Positions 8,450-18,452 of a DNA stretch of 41,189 nucleotides are shown in pieces. A program made the position numbers and the translations under genes. The stretch is from the NCBI GenBank assembly GCA_028684915.1, contig JAQUEZ010000036.1, positions 1-41,189 on the forward strand. Direction: 5' to 3'. The notes beneath the pieces were generated by a model. It worked only from the letters and a program-made list of their open reading frames with translations. It made no database searches and had not been told where the DNA came from. Every line of letters begins with the position of its first letter. Within the stretch, counting starts at the first letter, position 1. The stretch comes from Desulfobulbus sp. Its GTDB lineage: Bacteria; Desulfobacterota; Desulfobulbia; Desulfobulbales; Desulfobulbaceae.

Positions 8450-9087
8450 TATCGATCGAATCTGGCCCGCATCCTCTCCAGGTTGCCCTGGGCCTCGAGG
8501 ATGAGATCGCAGACCTCACGCACCGCACCAAAACCGCCGCTGCGCTCAGTGGTGTAATGGACCCGCTGGCGAACTTCGGCCACTGCATTAGCCGGAGCCG
8601 CCGCCAGGCCAACCCGGTTGAGAATGGGCAGATCCATCAAATCATCGCCCATGTAGGCGGTCTGCGGTGGCCGCAGGCCAGTCTCTTTGAGGATCGACTC
8701 GTAGGCAGTGAGCTTGTCGGAATGGCCCTGGAAAAGATGGGCAATCCGCAGTTCCTGGGCGCGACGCTCCACCATGGGCGAGGTGCGGGCGGTAATGATG
8801 CCCACGGCCACGCCGCTGTCTTGGAGCAGGCGTAGGCCCAATCCATCTTGGGTGTTGAAGCACTTGGCCTCTACTCCCTCGGAGGAATAGATCAGGCTGC
8901 CGTCGGTGAGGACGCCATCGACATCGAGCAAAAGCAGTTGCACTTGTTTGGCCCGGGTAAGGGCCGCCTGCCAGGCCTCGGAACGCATCACCGGGGTGTT
9001 GCGGGCCATGGCCCGGTTACGCAGAGCCTCGGTCAGTTCGCAGTCGGTGGGGTAACCACCGCCCGGGATGCCGCAGGAATCAACCAT
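8449..9087 (-). CDS. kdsC: 3-deoxy-D-manno-octulosonate 8-phosphate phosphatase
   Basis: HAD-superfamily phosphatase of the small C0 type without a cap. The nucleophile motif is [12 protein letters not shown] (about residue 53), motif II is GIITARTS, and motif IV is [12 protein letters not shown]. It removes phosphate from Kdo-8-phosphate made by KdsA, giving Kdo for the LPS inner core. At 212 residues it has an N-terminal extension of roughly 35 residues compared with typical KdsC. The ATG at 9087 overlaps the kdsA stop by 8 bp (ATGGTTGA); an internal ATG at 9009 is possible but has no visible ribosome-binding site. Confidence 0.93.
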   Translation of the reverse strand: MVDSCGIPGGGYPTDCELTEALRNRAMARNTPVMRSEAWQAALTRAKQVQLLLLDVDGVLTDGSLIYSSEGVEAKCFNTQDGLGLRLLQDSGVAVGIITARTSPMVERRAQELRIAHLFQGHSDKLTAYESILKETGLRPPQTAYMGDDLMDLPILNRVGLAAAPANAVAEVRQRVHYTTERSGGFGAVREVCDLILEAQGNLERMRARFDR

Positions 9088-9928
9088 TGACCACCCCGTC
9101 TACAGCCTGGCGCACGGCCAGCAACTGCTTGAGCAGCTCCTCGACCTGATCAAGCGGTAGGGAGTTAGGACCATCGCACAGGGCCTTGGCAGGATCCGGA
9201 TGGACCTCGATGAACAGGCCGTCGATTCCAACCGCCATGGCCGCTCGGGCCAGCGGTGGAATAAACTCGCGCTGGCCGCTGGAACTGCCGCCGGCACCGC
9301 CGGGCAGCTGCACAGAGTGGGTGGCGTCAAAGATCACCGGATAGCCGAAGGAGCGCATAACCGCAAGGGAACGCATATCCACTACCAGGTTGTTGTAACC
9401 AAAGCTGGCGCCACGCTCGGTGAGCATGATTTTCTCGGTGCCAGCACCACGGAGCTTATTCACCGCGTTTTCCATATCCCAGGGTGAAACAAACTGCCCC
9501 TTTTTGACATTGACCACCTTGCCGGTTTTGGCCGCAGCCACCAACAGATCAGTCTGACGGCAAAGAAAGGCCGGAATCTGGAGGATATCCAGGCACTCAG
9601 CCGCCATCTCAGCCTGGGCTGGCTCGTGGATATCCGAGACCACCGGCACTCCGATCTCCTCACGCAGACGTCCGAGAATGCGCAGCCCCTTCTCCGCTCC
9701 AGGGCCGCGGTAGGAACTGAGCGAGGTGCGGTTGGCCTTGTCGAAGGAGGCCTTGAACACGTAGGAAATCCCGAGGCGGGCGGTGATCGCCTTCAGCTCG
9801 CGAGCGATCTCCCAAGCCAGCTCACCGTTCTCCAGCACACAGGGTCCAGCCAGCAACAAGAGCGGTGCACCGGGGCCGACGGTGATTGGCCCCATGGGAG
9901 TTGGTTGAATACTGACGCTTTTTATCAT
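9080..9928 (-). CDS. kdsA: Kdo-8-phosphate synthase (2-dehydro-3-deoxyphosphooctonate aldolase)
   Basis: 282 residues, standard length. Family motifs include [59 protein letters not shown] and the C-terminal [15 protein letters not shown]. It condenses phosphoenolpyruvate with arabinose-5-phosphate to make Kdo-8-phosphate in the cytoplasm. The cysteine in AGPC and the histidine/glutamate/aspartate of the later motifs are those found in metal-dependent members. The start is one base after the pyrG stop, so it is translationally linked to pyrG, and its stop overlaps kdsC. The pyrG-kdsA linkage is common in Proteobacteria. Confidence 0.96.
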   Translation of the reverse strand: MIKSVSIQPTPMGPITVGPGAPLLLLAGPCVLENGELAWEIARELKAITARLGISYVFKASFDKANRTSLSSYRGPGAEKGLRILGRLREEIGVPVVSDIHEPAQAEMAAECLDILQIPAFLCRQTDLLVAAAKTGKVVNVKKGQFVSPWDMENAVNKLRGAGTEKIMLTERGASFGYNNLVVDMRSLAVMRSFGYPVIFDATHSVQLPGGAGGSSSGQREFIPPLARAAMAVGIDGLFIEVHPDPAKALCDGPNSLPLDQVEELLKQLLAVRQAVDGVVNG

Positions 9929-9929
9929 C

Positions 9930-11690
<1,761 letters not shown>

Positions 11691-11774
11691 GTCCGGGAGG
11701 GCGGATTTGAACCGGAGTAACAAACTGAATTAACAACAATAATTAAATATTTCCAGATCAATATCTGATGCTCT

Positions 11775-12200
11775 TCAGCCCCAGAGGGTGGTGACCAGAT
11801 CAATCAATTCCTTGTGCTGGGCCTTGCTTAAGGGCGTAAAAGGGGAGTTCTCATAGGTGGTATCGCGATTTTCAACCACCAACACCTTGGCATCACGGCT
11901 CAGCGTGTGGGTATGCCAGACAGCTTGCCTGACATTGTAGACCTGGCCGGGCACAAGCGGTTGTGCGTGAATTCGAGTCGCCGTTTCCGTGCCCTCGCCG
12001 ACAAAGAGGATACAGCGCCCCTCAAGAAGGACAAAGACCTCGTCGGTCTGGTTATGGCGTTGCACACGGGTCAGGTTGTGCGGCAGGAGATCTTCACTGA
12101 AATTAAGGATGGCCACCCGCCAGGTCGCAAAATCCACCAGCGGTTTGTAACCGGGACCATCGTGAAGATGGATTTCGAGCAAACTCTCAGGCGCGCTCAT
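11775..12200 (-). CDS. Small cupin-domain protein
   Basis: 141 residues forming one cupin barrel. Cupin motif 1 is seen around [15 protein letters not shown] (histidine and glutamate). Motif 2 is around [18 protein letters not shown] (histidines). These would bind one metal ion, but the first histidine motif is incomplete (HNQTDE rather than HxHxxxxE). Function within the superfamily cannot be assigned. Its ATG overlaps the stop of the ABC ATPase gene (ATGA), making it the last gene of the amino-acid transporter operon. It may therefore act on, or sense, the transported compound; that is inference from position only. Confidence 0.75.
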   Translation of the reverse strand: MSAPESLLEIHLHDGPGYKPLVDFATWRVAILNFSEDLLPHNLTRVQRHNQTDEVFVLLEGRCILFVGEGTETATRIHAQPLVPGQVYNVRQAVWHTHTLSRDAKVLVVENRDTTYENSPFTPLSKAQHKELIDLVTTLWG

Positions 12201-12952
12201 CGGGTCGCTGGGGCCAGAATCTGCTTGAGGAAGAGCTGGCTGCGTGGATTCTGCGGGCTAGTAAAAAAAGTATCCGGCCGGGCCTGCTCGACAATGGCCC
12301 CTGCATCCATGAACACCACCTTGTCCGCAACCTCGCGGGCAAAGCCCATCTCATGGGTCACCACCACCATGGTCATCCCTTCCCTTGCCAGGGTCACCAT
12401 GACCTCGAGCACCTCGTTGATCATCTCTGGATCAAGCGCCGAGGTAGGCTCGTCAAAGAGCATGATCTTGGGTTCCATGGCAAGAGCGCGGGCGATGGCC
12501 ACCCGTTGTTGCTGGCCGCCGGAAAGCTGGATCGGATAATGACTGGCCCGATCGTCCATGCCGACCTTCTCAAGCAGATCCATGGCTAGGGCTTCGGCCT
12601 TTGAGCGCTCCATTTTCTTGAGCTTGATCGGCGCCAGAGTCAGGTTTTCCAGTACGGATTTATGCCGAAAGAGGTTGAAACTCTGAAAGACCATCCCCAC
12701 CTCCATGCGAATCCGATTAATATCCTCATTTTCGGCGTAGAGGTTGTGACCATCGACAATGATGGTGCCGGAATCGATGGATTCCAGGCGGTTGATGGTG
12801 CGCAGCAGGGTTGACTTGCCCGAGCCAGAAGGACCGAGCACCACGACCTTTTCCCCCTGACGGATATCGAGACTGACATCAGCCAGCGCCCGGAAACTGC
12901 CGAAATATTTGTTGATCTGGTGAAGACGGATAATGGGATCAGCGGCGTTCAT
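12197..12952 (-). CDS. Polar amino-acid ABC transporter, ATP-binding protein
   Basis: 251 residues, GlnQ/HisP class. Walker A is GPSGSGKST, the Q-loop is VFQSFNLF, the signature is [15 protein letters not shown], Walker B is [13 protein letters not shown], and the H-loop is VVTHEMGFA. The conserved order and spacing indicate an active ATPase that powers the permease encoded just upstream. Its start lies 14 bp inside the permease gene, and its stop overlaps the cupin start. Confidence 0.95.
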   Translation of the reverse strand: MNAADPIIRLHQINKYFGSFRALADVSLDIRQGEKVVVLGPSGSGKSTLLRTINRLESIDSGTIIVDGHNLYAENEDINRIRMEVGMVFQSFNLFRHKSVLENLTLAPIKLKKMERSKAEALAMDLLEKVGMDDRASHYPIQLSGGQQQRVAIARALAMEPKIMLFDEPTSALDPEMINEVLEVMVTLAREGMTMVVVTHEMGFAREVADKVVFMDAGAIVEQARPDTFFTSPQNPRSQLFLKQILAPATR

Positions 12953-13727
12953 AATGGCTTAACCTGTGCTCCATGACACTGATGAGCTTGGACAAGATAA
13001 GGGTGATGAGCAGGTAGATCAGGGCAATCATGGTGTAGGTCTCGAAGTAGTTAAAACTTTCCGAGGCATACTCGCGCCCACGGCGCAGGATATCGGCAAC
13101 CGCCAAGATCGACACCAGCGAGGTGTCTTTCAACAGGGCGATGAACTCGTTGCCCACCGGCGGCAGAATAGTGCGCCAGGCCTGAGGCAGGATGACAAAG
13201 GCCATGGTCTGGCTGTGGTTGAATCCCAACGAGAGCGCGGCTTCGGTCTGCCCGTTATCGATCGATTTGATTCCGGCCCGGAAGACCTCGCCCATGTAGG
13301 CTCCGTAACAGAAGGCCATGGCAATCACCGCCGCCACAATGTCCGGCACGCGCACAAATCGCCCCAGGGCAAAATAGATGTAAAACAGCTGCACCAAAAG
13401 CGGAATCCCGCGCACCACCTCAACATAGAGCGAGGCGATCAGGTTGATGAAACGGTTGCGCGACAATCGTCCCAATCCGGTCAAGAGGCCAATGATAATG
13501 GCCAGAATGATTGAGAACACGGTCACCTCAAAGGTGACGATAATGCCATCAGGAACGAAACGAAGGATGTTTAAATAGGGGTCGGGCTTGATAACAGGGA
13601 GGAGCACTATCAGAGCAAGGGCTCCGATCAGGGCTATCCACCAAGCGGAGACCAGCCCCTTATCCTCAGGACGGGGAATGGCAGCACCGTCGCCGACTTC
13701 GATTTTGGTGACTTTGTGTTCAGGCAT
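12939..13727 (-). CDS. Polar amino-acid ABC transporter, permease
   Basis: 262 residues from the ATG at 13727 (MPEHKVTK); a 16-codon upstream extension in the same frame lies over the preceding hairpin region and is unlikely to be translated. One helix (about 30-50) precedes the HisM/GlnP-type core. The core has [18 protein letters not shown] and the cytoplasmic EAA-like loop, [31 protein letters not shown] (shown by its parts EAALSLG and LPQAWR), which contacts the ATPase. Only one permease gene is present, so it probably forms a homodimer. Substrate is likely a polar amino acid. Confidence 0.93.
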   Translation of the reverse strand: MPEHKVTKIEVGDGAAIPRPEDKGLVSAWWIALIGALALIVLLPVIKPDPYLNILRFVPDGIIVTFEVTVFSIILAIIIGLLTGLGRLSRNRFINLIASLYVEVVRGIPLLVQLFYIYFALGRFVRVPDIVAAVIAMAFCYGAYMGEVFRAGIKSIDNGQTEAALSLGFNHSQTMAFVILPQAWRTILPPVGNEFIALLKDTSLVSILAVADILRRGREYASESFNYFETYTMIALIYLLITLILSKLISVMEHRLSHYERR

Positions 13728-13754
13728 GGGACTCTTGGTGATGTGGTTGAGGGC

Positions 13755-13784
13755 AAAAAGAAAAGCCGGGCGCAAAGGCCCGGC
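13755..13784 (-). terminator. Intercistronic terminator-like hairpin after the binding-protein gene
   Basis: GCCGGGC and GCCCGGC (13765-13771, 13778-13784) form a 7-bp all-GC stem. On the - strand it is followed by TTTTCTTTTTG. It sits between the binding-protein stop and the permease start, so it should end most transcripts there and let a fraction through, giving excess binding protein. Confidence 0.7.
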
Positions 13785-13807
13785 AATCTCAGATTGGAAT
13801 CAGCAGA

Positions 13808-14542
13808 TTACTGACCGATCCATTTCTTTTTCAGTTCCTTATCAAGACCTTTGGCCTTGACCGCGGCAATACCCTTGTTGACCAACTCGAGTACCCTGCT
13901 GTTGCCTTTGCGCACGGCGATGCCGTAGTTCTCAGCTTCCCCGGACTCGATGACTGCGGCAATCTTCAAGTTTTCTTTATATTTATCCAGTGCATAGTTG
14001 GCCGCAACCGGGTCATCGCAGACAACCGCGGCGATACGGCCGACATTGAGGTCTTCCATGGCCAGACCGACTTCGTCGTAGGACTTAGGCTCAACGCCTC
14101 CAGCCGCTTTGATCGCAAAAAATCCGGTAGTTCCGATCTGCCCTCCCACCTTCTGGCCTTTGAGATCAGCCAAACTCGTGGCGGTGGATTTCTTATTGAC
14201 GATCAGCGCCTGGCGAACGGTGAAGTAAGGATCACTGAAATCCATGGCCTTTTTCCGCTCATCGGTGATAGTGACCGAGCTGGAAACAGCATCATATTTA
14301 TTGGCTGCAAGTCCGGCAAAAATGCCGTCCCAGGCTGTATTCTTGAACACCGGTGTGAATCCGGCTTCCTTACCGGCAGCGGTCATAAAATCGATGGCAT
14401 ACCCAACTACTTGCTTCTGCTCGTTAACGAACTCCATCGGTGGCCAAGTGGCATCGGTGGCAAAAACGATGGTGGTTTCGGCGGCCACCGGGCTACACAG
14501 GGCCGCAACTAACAGCAGTGTACTGACTATTTTGTTGATCAT
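13808..14542 (-). CDS. Polar amino-acid ABC transporter, periplasmic substrate-binding protein
   Basis: 244 residues from the ATG at 14542, preceded by AAGGAG; the longer frame to 14833 has no such support. A signal peptide is clear (MINKIVSTLLLVAALCSPVAA, cleavage before ETT). The mature part is a family-3 solute-binding protein: FATDATWPPMEF, VGYAIDFM, YDAVSSSVTITDERKKAMDFSDPYF, and a C-terminal lobe with ADLKGQKVGGQIGTTG. The aspartate and arginine that hold amino-acid substrates in this family are in place (TDERK). It delivers a polar amino acid to the permease encoded downstream. The ligand is undetermined. Confidence 0.94.
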   Translation of the reverse strand: MINKIVSTLLLVAALCSPVAAETTIVFATDATWPPMEFVNEQKQVVGYAIDFMTAAGKEAGFTPVFKNTAWDGIFAGLAANKYDAVSSSVTITDERKKAMDFSDPYFTVRQALIVNKKSTATSLADLKGQKVGGQIGTTGFFAIKAAGGVEPKSYDEVGLAMEDLNVGRIAAVVCDDPVAANYALDKYKENLKIAAVIESGEAENYGIAVRKGNSRVLELVNKGIAAVKAKGLDKELKKKWIGQ

Positions 14543-14872
14543 AGGATATCTCCTTACCTGGAACGAAGAAAAAGGTTTTCTCCATCTACCATTCTCAGGA
14601 AACCCCCGCAAGAAAAAGGTTCGACTAATTCCGGGCAAATCACGGAAAATCAAACCGCTGGCAAACCCTGAATACCCCAGGTTTTTCTTGACGTTTTCAG
14701 GAGGTTGCAGGTATACATCGTCGATGAAATTGTCGTTCTTGGCTAAAGCTTTGGGAACGATGTTTCTCGCTTTGTAACGTGCTGTTTTTGAGATGTGCAC
14801 CTTTCGGATTTTGCTTTTTCCCGAATCCATCACCGTTCCACTCTTCCTCTCTCTTCATGTATGAGGTCAATC
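14543..14872. other. Divergent intergenic region, transporter operon / lipoprotein gene
   Basis: 330 bp between two diverging genes. A candidate + strand promoter is at 14688-14717. An imperfect dyad lies around 14663-14685. No clear - strand promoter for the transporter operon was found by eye. Frames that run through here from both neighbours are extensions without ribosome-binding sites. Confidence 0.45.
14688..14717 (+). promoter_or_regulatory. Candidate sigma-70 promoter of the Pal-like gene
   Basis: TTGACG (14688-14693), an 18-bp spacer, TATACA (14712-14717). The leader to the ATG at 14873 would be about 150 nt. Confidence 0.45.
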
Positions 14873-15475
14873 ATGTACAAATGTACCCGTTTATTTTTTG
14901 CGACACTCTTCTCCTGTTCGCTTCTGTTGCTTGGTGGATGTGGTCCAAAGCAGGTGTCCCCCTACGCCGGAGGCGCCAATCCGGGTCCCGATGAAGCCAG
15001 CAACTCTCGCATGGGTAACATCACCGAGGAAATGGCACCGAGCACGGAAGGCCTTGATGCCACCGGTCAGGGTGGGAGCGGCAGTCTTGCCGGTGGAGCC
15101 GATCAGCAAAGCGATGCCTACAAGCGCGAGCATGGCCGTTGTTCACCGGAATTCAAACCGATCTATTTTGATTACGATCAATCCTCTATCAGAGGTGACC
15201 AAATTCCGATCATGGAATTTAATGGCAATTATTTACGCAACAACCCCTCGGCACGGGTCTTGGTTGAAGGGAACACCGACGACCGCGGGACCAACGAGTA
15301 TAACCTCGCATTGGGCGAGCGCCGTGCGGTCAGTGCCAAGAAGTACCTCATCCAGTTCGGTATTGAGGAAAGTCGCATTCGCACCGTTAGCTACGGTGAA
15401 GAGCGGCCGCTGTTTACCGGGACCAGTGAAGACGATTACAGCCACAATCGCCGCGACGACTTCATCCTCGAATAA
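14873..15475 (+). CDS. pal: Peptidoglycan-associated lipoprotein (Pal/OmpA family)
   Basis: 200 residues from the ATG at 14873, with GAGG six bases before it. A lipoprotein signal peptide ends in LLLLGGC; the cysteine would be lipidated and the protein placed in the outer membrane. After a low-complexity linker rich in Gly, Ser and Asp (about 25-85), an OmpA C-terminal domain follows: IYFDYDQSSI, VLVEGNTDDRGTNEYNLALGERRA and SYGEERP. In this domain the Asp and Arg bind diaminopimelate of peptidoglycan. The family normally works with TolB; no tol genes are near. A rho-independent terminator follows at 15502. Confidence 0.9.
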   Translation: MYKCTRLFFATLFSCSLLLLGGCGPKQVSPYAGGANPGPDEASNSRMGNITEEMAPSTEGLDATGQGGSGSLAGGADQQSDAYKREHGRCSPEFKPIYFDYDQSSIRGDQIPIMEFNGNYLRNNPSARVLVEGNTDDRGTNEYNLALGERRAVSAKKYLIQFGIEESRIRTVSYGEERPLFTGTSEDDYSHNRRDDFILE

Positions 15476-15501
15476 GCCTGATTTTCTCCCCCCCTTTCGA
15501 T

Positions 15502-15540
15502 AACCGGCACTCTCGATTTTGAGGCTGCCGGTTTCTTTTT
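15502..15540 (+). terminator. Rho-independent terminator of the Pal-like gene
   Basis: AACCGGCA (15502-15509) pairs with TGCCGGTT (15526-15533), followed by TTTCTTTTT. Confidence 0.75.
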
Positions 15541-15713
15541 AGCCTCTTCTGCTCTTTCTCTTCTCCCTTTTTGGTGGATTTCTTTCAAAAACTGCCAAAC
15601 GACATCACGCAACTCCCAACACACTGTTCTAACCGTATTTTATTGATTTTTCTTTTTTGATAAATCCATCAATTTTGCGTCGATTCCCCTCGCAATCTCC
15701 CTTTCTTTTTCGC

Positions 15714-15742
15714 TTGACACGCGAATGATTATCAAATACATT
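15714..15742 (+). promoter_or_regulatory. Sigma-70 promoter of the PerR/Fur-like gene
   Basis: TTGACA (15714-15719), 17-bp spacer, TACATT (15737-15742). The -35 is perfect. The spacer holds a Fur/PerR-type half-perfect operator, so autoregulation is likely. Confidence 0.68.
15720..15736 (+). promoter_or_regulatory. Fur/PerR-type operator in the promoter spacer
   Basis: The stretch around AATGATTATCA (15724-15734) matches the 7-1-7 Fur box (TGATAATnATTATCA) at 11 of 14 specified positions: a perfect right half and four of seven in the left. It lies between -35 and -10, where binding would block polymerase. Confidence 0.55.
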
Positions 15743-15767
15743 TAGGAAAAATTTCCACAGAGGGCTA

Positions 15768-16424
15768 ATGGAAACAAAATTACGCATGACTCACCAGCGC
15801 GAGATTATTCTCGAGGAATTACGCCGGTGCACAACCCATCCGACAGCCGACGAACTATACGAGCGGATCCAAAAAAAGCTGCCTCGTATTAGCCTGGCTA
15901 CAGTGTACCGCAATCTCGAAATTCTTTCCGAAGCCGAGTTAATCAAAAAACTCGAGATCAGTGGCCGACAAAAAAGGTTTGATTGGGATCCCCAGGATCA
16001 TGATCATGTCTACTGTACGCAGTGCCATCGGGTCGACAACATCCCCACTGCAACTGCTCCATTTTTATCAGTGGATGCTGAACAGCAGAAGGGGTACCGG
16101 ATCACTGGATGCAGAATTGAATTTTACGGCCTTTGTCCGAACTGCCAAAAACCGCAAAAGTTAAAAAAATCTAAAGGAGACACCGAGATGTCTTGCACAT
16201 CATGCAAAATTTCCGGCTTGAGTGACACCCAGCGTCAGGTGCTTGAGACCCTGGCAAAAAGCACTGAGGCATGCGGCAGCAAAGATCTCGCCGCCGCAAC
16301 CGGTCTTGAGTCCAAACAGATCAGTTGCCAGATCACAGCCCTCAAAAACAAGGGGTTTGTCAGCAGTCCAACTCGCTGTAAGTATGAAATTACCGAAAAA
16401 GGCAAAGGTCAGCTTGCCTGCTAA
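15768..16424 (+). CDS. perR: PerR/Fur-family regulator fused in frame to a small winged-helix domain
   Basis: Residues 1-135 are a complete Fur-family repressor: [11 protein letters not shown] and the recognition helix [11 protein letters not shown], then HDHVYCTQC and LCPNC, whose four cysteines make the structural zinc site. HPTADE carries the histidine that is oxidised by peroxide in PerR. Residues 141-218 are a separate winged-helix domain starting MSCTSCK and containing [20 protein letters not shown]. The junction is suspicious: an A7 tract (16163-16169) is followed by TCTAAAGGAG and an ATG at 16188. One more A would stop the first protein at residue 135, right on the ribosome-binding site of the second. 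The product may thus be two proteins, a fusion, or both. Downstream genes are peroxide and superoxide defence, which fits PerR. Confidence 0.85.
   Translation: METKLRMTHQREIILEELRRCTTHPTADELYERIQKKLPRISLATVYRNLEILSEAELIKKLEISGRQKRFDWDPQDHDHVYCTQCHRVDNIPTATAPFLSVDAEQQKGYRITGCRIEFYGLCPNCQKPQKLKKSKGDTEMSCTSCKISGLSDTQRQVLETLAKSTEACGSKDLAAATGLESKQISCQITALKNKGFVSSPTRCKYEITEKGKGQLAC
16174..16190 (+). promoter_or_regulatory. Internal ribosome-binding site and start for the winged-helix part
   Basis: AAGGAG (16174-16179) lies 8 nt before the in-frame ATG at 16188. It could start a 78-residue Cys-containing winged-helix protein (16188-16424) independently of the Fur-family part. Confidence 0.65.
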
Positions 16425-16471
16425 TTCGTTGCCCATCAGTTCTTTTAGCACCTATTGAAGGAGATATACCC

Positions 16472-17065
16472 ATGAGCTTTCTTGTCACCAAACAGGCTCC
16501 GGATTTCACCGCCACTGCGGTTATGCCGGACAACTCCATGAAGCCGGATTTCGCCCTTGCCGATTACCGCGGCAAATATGTGATGCTCTTTTTCTACCCG
16601 CTGGATTTCACCTTTGTCTGCCCTTCGGAAATCCTCGCCTTTGACCGCGCTCTGAGCAAATTCAAAGAGAAAAACTGCGAGATCATTGGTGTGTCCATCG
16701 ATTCCCAATTCTCCCACTGGGCGTGGAAAAATACACCGATCAAGCAAGGTGGTATCGGCAACATCCAATTCCCCCTGGTTGCCGACCTGGATAAAAACAT
16801 TTCCCGCCAATACGGGGTCCTGCTTGATGTCGGGATTGCCCTGCGCGGTACCTTCCTCATCGACCGTGATGGTGTTATCCGCCATGCGGTGATCAACGAT
16901 CTGCCGCTGGGACGCAATATCGACGAGGCGCTGCGTATGGTCGAGGCTTTGCAGTTTCACGAAAAACACGGTGATGTCTGCCCGGCCAACTGGCAGGAAG
17001 GCAAGGAGGCCATGACCCCCACCGCCGAAGGCGTTGCCGATTACCTCTCCAAACACAACGGCTAA
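16472..17065 (+). CDS. Typical 2-Cys peroxiredoxin (AhpC/Prx1 type)
   Basis: 197 residues with a strong ribosome-binding site (AAGGAG, 16459-16464). The peroxidatic cysteine is in FTFVCPSE (about residue 51), preceded by FFYPLD; the resolving cysteine is in HGDVCPANW (about residue 170). It reduces hydrogen peroxide and organic peroxides in the cytoplasm with electrons from a thioredoxin- or rubredoxin-type donor. It follows the PerR-like gene by 47 bp, with no terminator between, so it is probably in the same peroxide-responsive transcript. Confidence 0.95.
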   Translation: MSFLVTKQAPDFTATAVMPDNSMKPDFALADYRGKYVMLFFYPLDFTFVCPSEILAFDRALSKFKEKNCEIIGVSIDSQFSHWAWKNTPIKQGGIGNIQFPLVADLDKNISRQYGVLLDVGIALRGTFLIDRDGVIRHAVINDLPLGRNIDEALRMVEALQFHEKHGDVCPANWQEGKEAMTPTAEGVADYLSKHNG

Positions 17066-17080
17066 TCACAGACATCTCAT

Positions 17081-17157
17081 CCGGCAAAACACAGCAAAGA
17101 CATTTTGTCCCTTTCAGAACTGGGCAATATGATTTATTCTTTTTCATGTTTTGCCGG
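17081..17157. repeat. Spaced 11-bp inverted repeat
   Basis: CCGGCAAAACA (17081-17091) and TGTTTTGCCGG (17147-17157) are perfect complements 55 bp apart. They begin 16 bp after the peroxiredoxin stop and lie upstream of desulfoferrodoxin. They could close a long RNA stem-loop or be a two-site operator. Confidence 0.5.
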
Positions 17158-17329
17158 TGCAAGAGTGAAAACTATCACGTTTCCACTCGCAAGTTTTTCG
17201 TGCTTATAAAAAGCCTCGGAAACGAAGTGTCAGGCATCTTCAGATCCTGTACTTTTCCTAACGCTTGCTTTCCGTTATTGGTTTTTCCATAAGCACGCCA
17301 CATTTCTTTCAATCCAGAGGAGAACATCC

Positions 17330-17704
17330 ATGACCAAGAAGAATGAAGTGTACAAATGCGCACTCTGCGGCAACATCGTTGAAGTTCTGCACGCTGGCGC
17401 GGGCGAGTTGGTCTGTTGCGGCCAAGCCATGGGCCAAATGAGTGAAAACACCGTTGACGCAGCCAAAGAAAAGCATGTGCCGGTCATTACCAAAGTTGCT
17501 GAAGGCTATAAGGTCAACGTTGGTTCCGTGGCCCACCCCATGGAAGACAAACATTGGATAGAATTTATCGAGTTGATTGCCGATGGCAAAGTCTATCGCC
17601 AGGATCTCAATCCCGGCCAGGCTCCTGAGGCAACCTTCTGCATCCAGGCGGAGAACGTATCCGCCCGTGAGTACTGCAACCTCCACGGGTTGTGGAAAGC
17701 CTGA
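17330..17704 (+). CDS. dfx: Desulfoferrodoxin (superoxide reductase)
   Basis: 124 residues, the normal size for the 2Fe form. The N-terminal desulforedoxin domain has CALC (residues 10-13) and the CC pair (29-30) that hold the Fe(Cys)4 centre. The C-terminal neelaredoxin domain carries the catalytic EKH (47-49), [10 protein letters not shown] histidines, and the CNLHG cysteine and histidine ligands. It reduces superoxide to hydrogen peroxide without making oxygen, using rubredoxin as electron donor; rubredoxin is the next gene. The peroxide made would be handled by the peroxiredoxin upstream. Confidence 0.97.
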   Translation: MTKKNEVYKCALCGNIVEVLHAGAGELVCCGQAMGQMSENTVDAAKEKHVPVITKVAEGYKVNVGSVAHPMEDKHWIEFIELIADGKVYRQDLNPGQAPEATFCIQAENVSAREYCNLHGLWKA

Positions 17705-17739
17705 TCCCTATTGACCCAAGACGAATAAGAGGAGACGAA

Positions 17740-17898
17740 ATGAAAAAATATGTCTGTGTTGTGTGTGACTATGAGTACGATCCTGCAGCCGGTGACCCGG
17801 ATAACGGTGTAGCCGCTGGAACCGCCTTCGAAGATATCGCTGAAGATTGGGTCTGCCCCGTTTGTGGTGCAGGAAAAGATCAGTTCGAAGAAGCCTGA
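17740..17898 (+). CDS. rub: Rubredoxin
   Basis: 52 residues from the ATG at 17740 (ribosome-binding site AGAGGAG); 16 upstream in-frame codons belong to the intergenic region. The two iron-binding loops are [14 protein letters not shown] and [12 protein letters not shown]. It is a one-electron carrier for the superoxide reductase upstream and for the flavodiiron protein downstream. Only 35 bp separates it from dfx, the classic rbo-rub arrangement of sulfate reducers. Confidence 0.97.
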   Translation: MKKYVCVVCDYEYDPAAGDPDNGVAAGTAFEDIAEDWVCPVCGAGKDQFEEA

Positions 17899-17906
17899 TT
17901 GTCTTC

Positions 17907-17940
17907 GCCCCTGGCCGATTTCTTTCGGCCAGGGGCTTGT
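17907..17940 (+). terminator. Terminator hairpin after rubredoxin
   Basis: A perfect 12-bp stem, GCCCCTGGCCGA (17907-17918) with TCGGCCAGGGGC (17925-17936), loop TTTCTT. Only a weak U-run (TTGTT) follows, so some read-through is possible. Confidence 0.65.
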
Positions 17941-18075
17941 TCCCGAGCGAACCGACCGTTCGCATCGCATCCGTGCCTCGCTTTTCCGTGACGATTCTCG
18001 CCATGGAACCATCAGTGCAGTTCTTCTTTGTTTGCTCCGCCCCATCAAATGCATTCCTACCTTGAGGTCAAGACC

Positions 18076-18423
18076 ATGCAAAAAATCGTCTTTTTCGCTT
18101 TTCGTGACAATCCGCTCTGTTTTATCCATGTCCTCCTTAACGCCCTGGATATGGCTGAGAAAGGACTGGGGGGAGAAATAGTGCTGGAGGGAGAGGCTGT
18201 GACTCTGGTCCCAATCATGGCGGATCCGAGCCATTTTCTCCATGCTCTCTACAGCAAAGCAAAAGAGCAGGGGTTGATCGTTGGTGCCTGCAAGGCCTGC
18301 TCAGCCAAATTGAAGGTGACCGAGGCTGTAACCAAGGAAAACATCCCCTTGATTGGTGAAATGGCTGGGCATCCGGCAATGGCTGATTTTACCAAACAGG
18401 GATACACCATTCTCACCTTTTAG
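18076..18423 (+). CDS. DsrE-family small protein
   Basis: 115 residues from the ATG at 18076 (TTGAGG ten bases upstream). The fold pattern is that of DsrE/DsrF-like proteins: MQKIVFFAF, an alpha/beta start, an internal EAVTLV, and GACKACSAKL with two cysteines near residue 80, then QGYTILTF at the end. Members bind or pass on sulfur or are linked to redox proteins; the cysteine pair could be the reactive site. Its place between rubredoxin and flavodiiron protein (29 bp before the latter) ties it to the oxygen-defence set. The exact role is unknown. Confidence 0.75.
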   Translation: MQKIVFFAFRDNPLCFIHVLLNALDMAEKGLGGEIVLEGEAVTLVPIMADPSHFLHALYSKAKEQGLIVGACKACSAKLKVTEAVTKENIPLIGEMAGHPAMADFTKQGYTILTF

Positions 18424-18452
18424 AACGCTCTTCTCCTCAAGGAGGAAACTAC

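Noticed and set aside
14545..14833. Longer start for the amino-acid binding protein
   Set aside because: It lacks a ribosome-binding site and would bury the clear signal peptide that starts at 14542.
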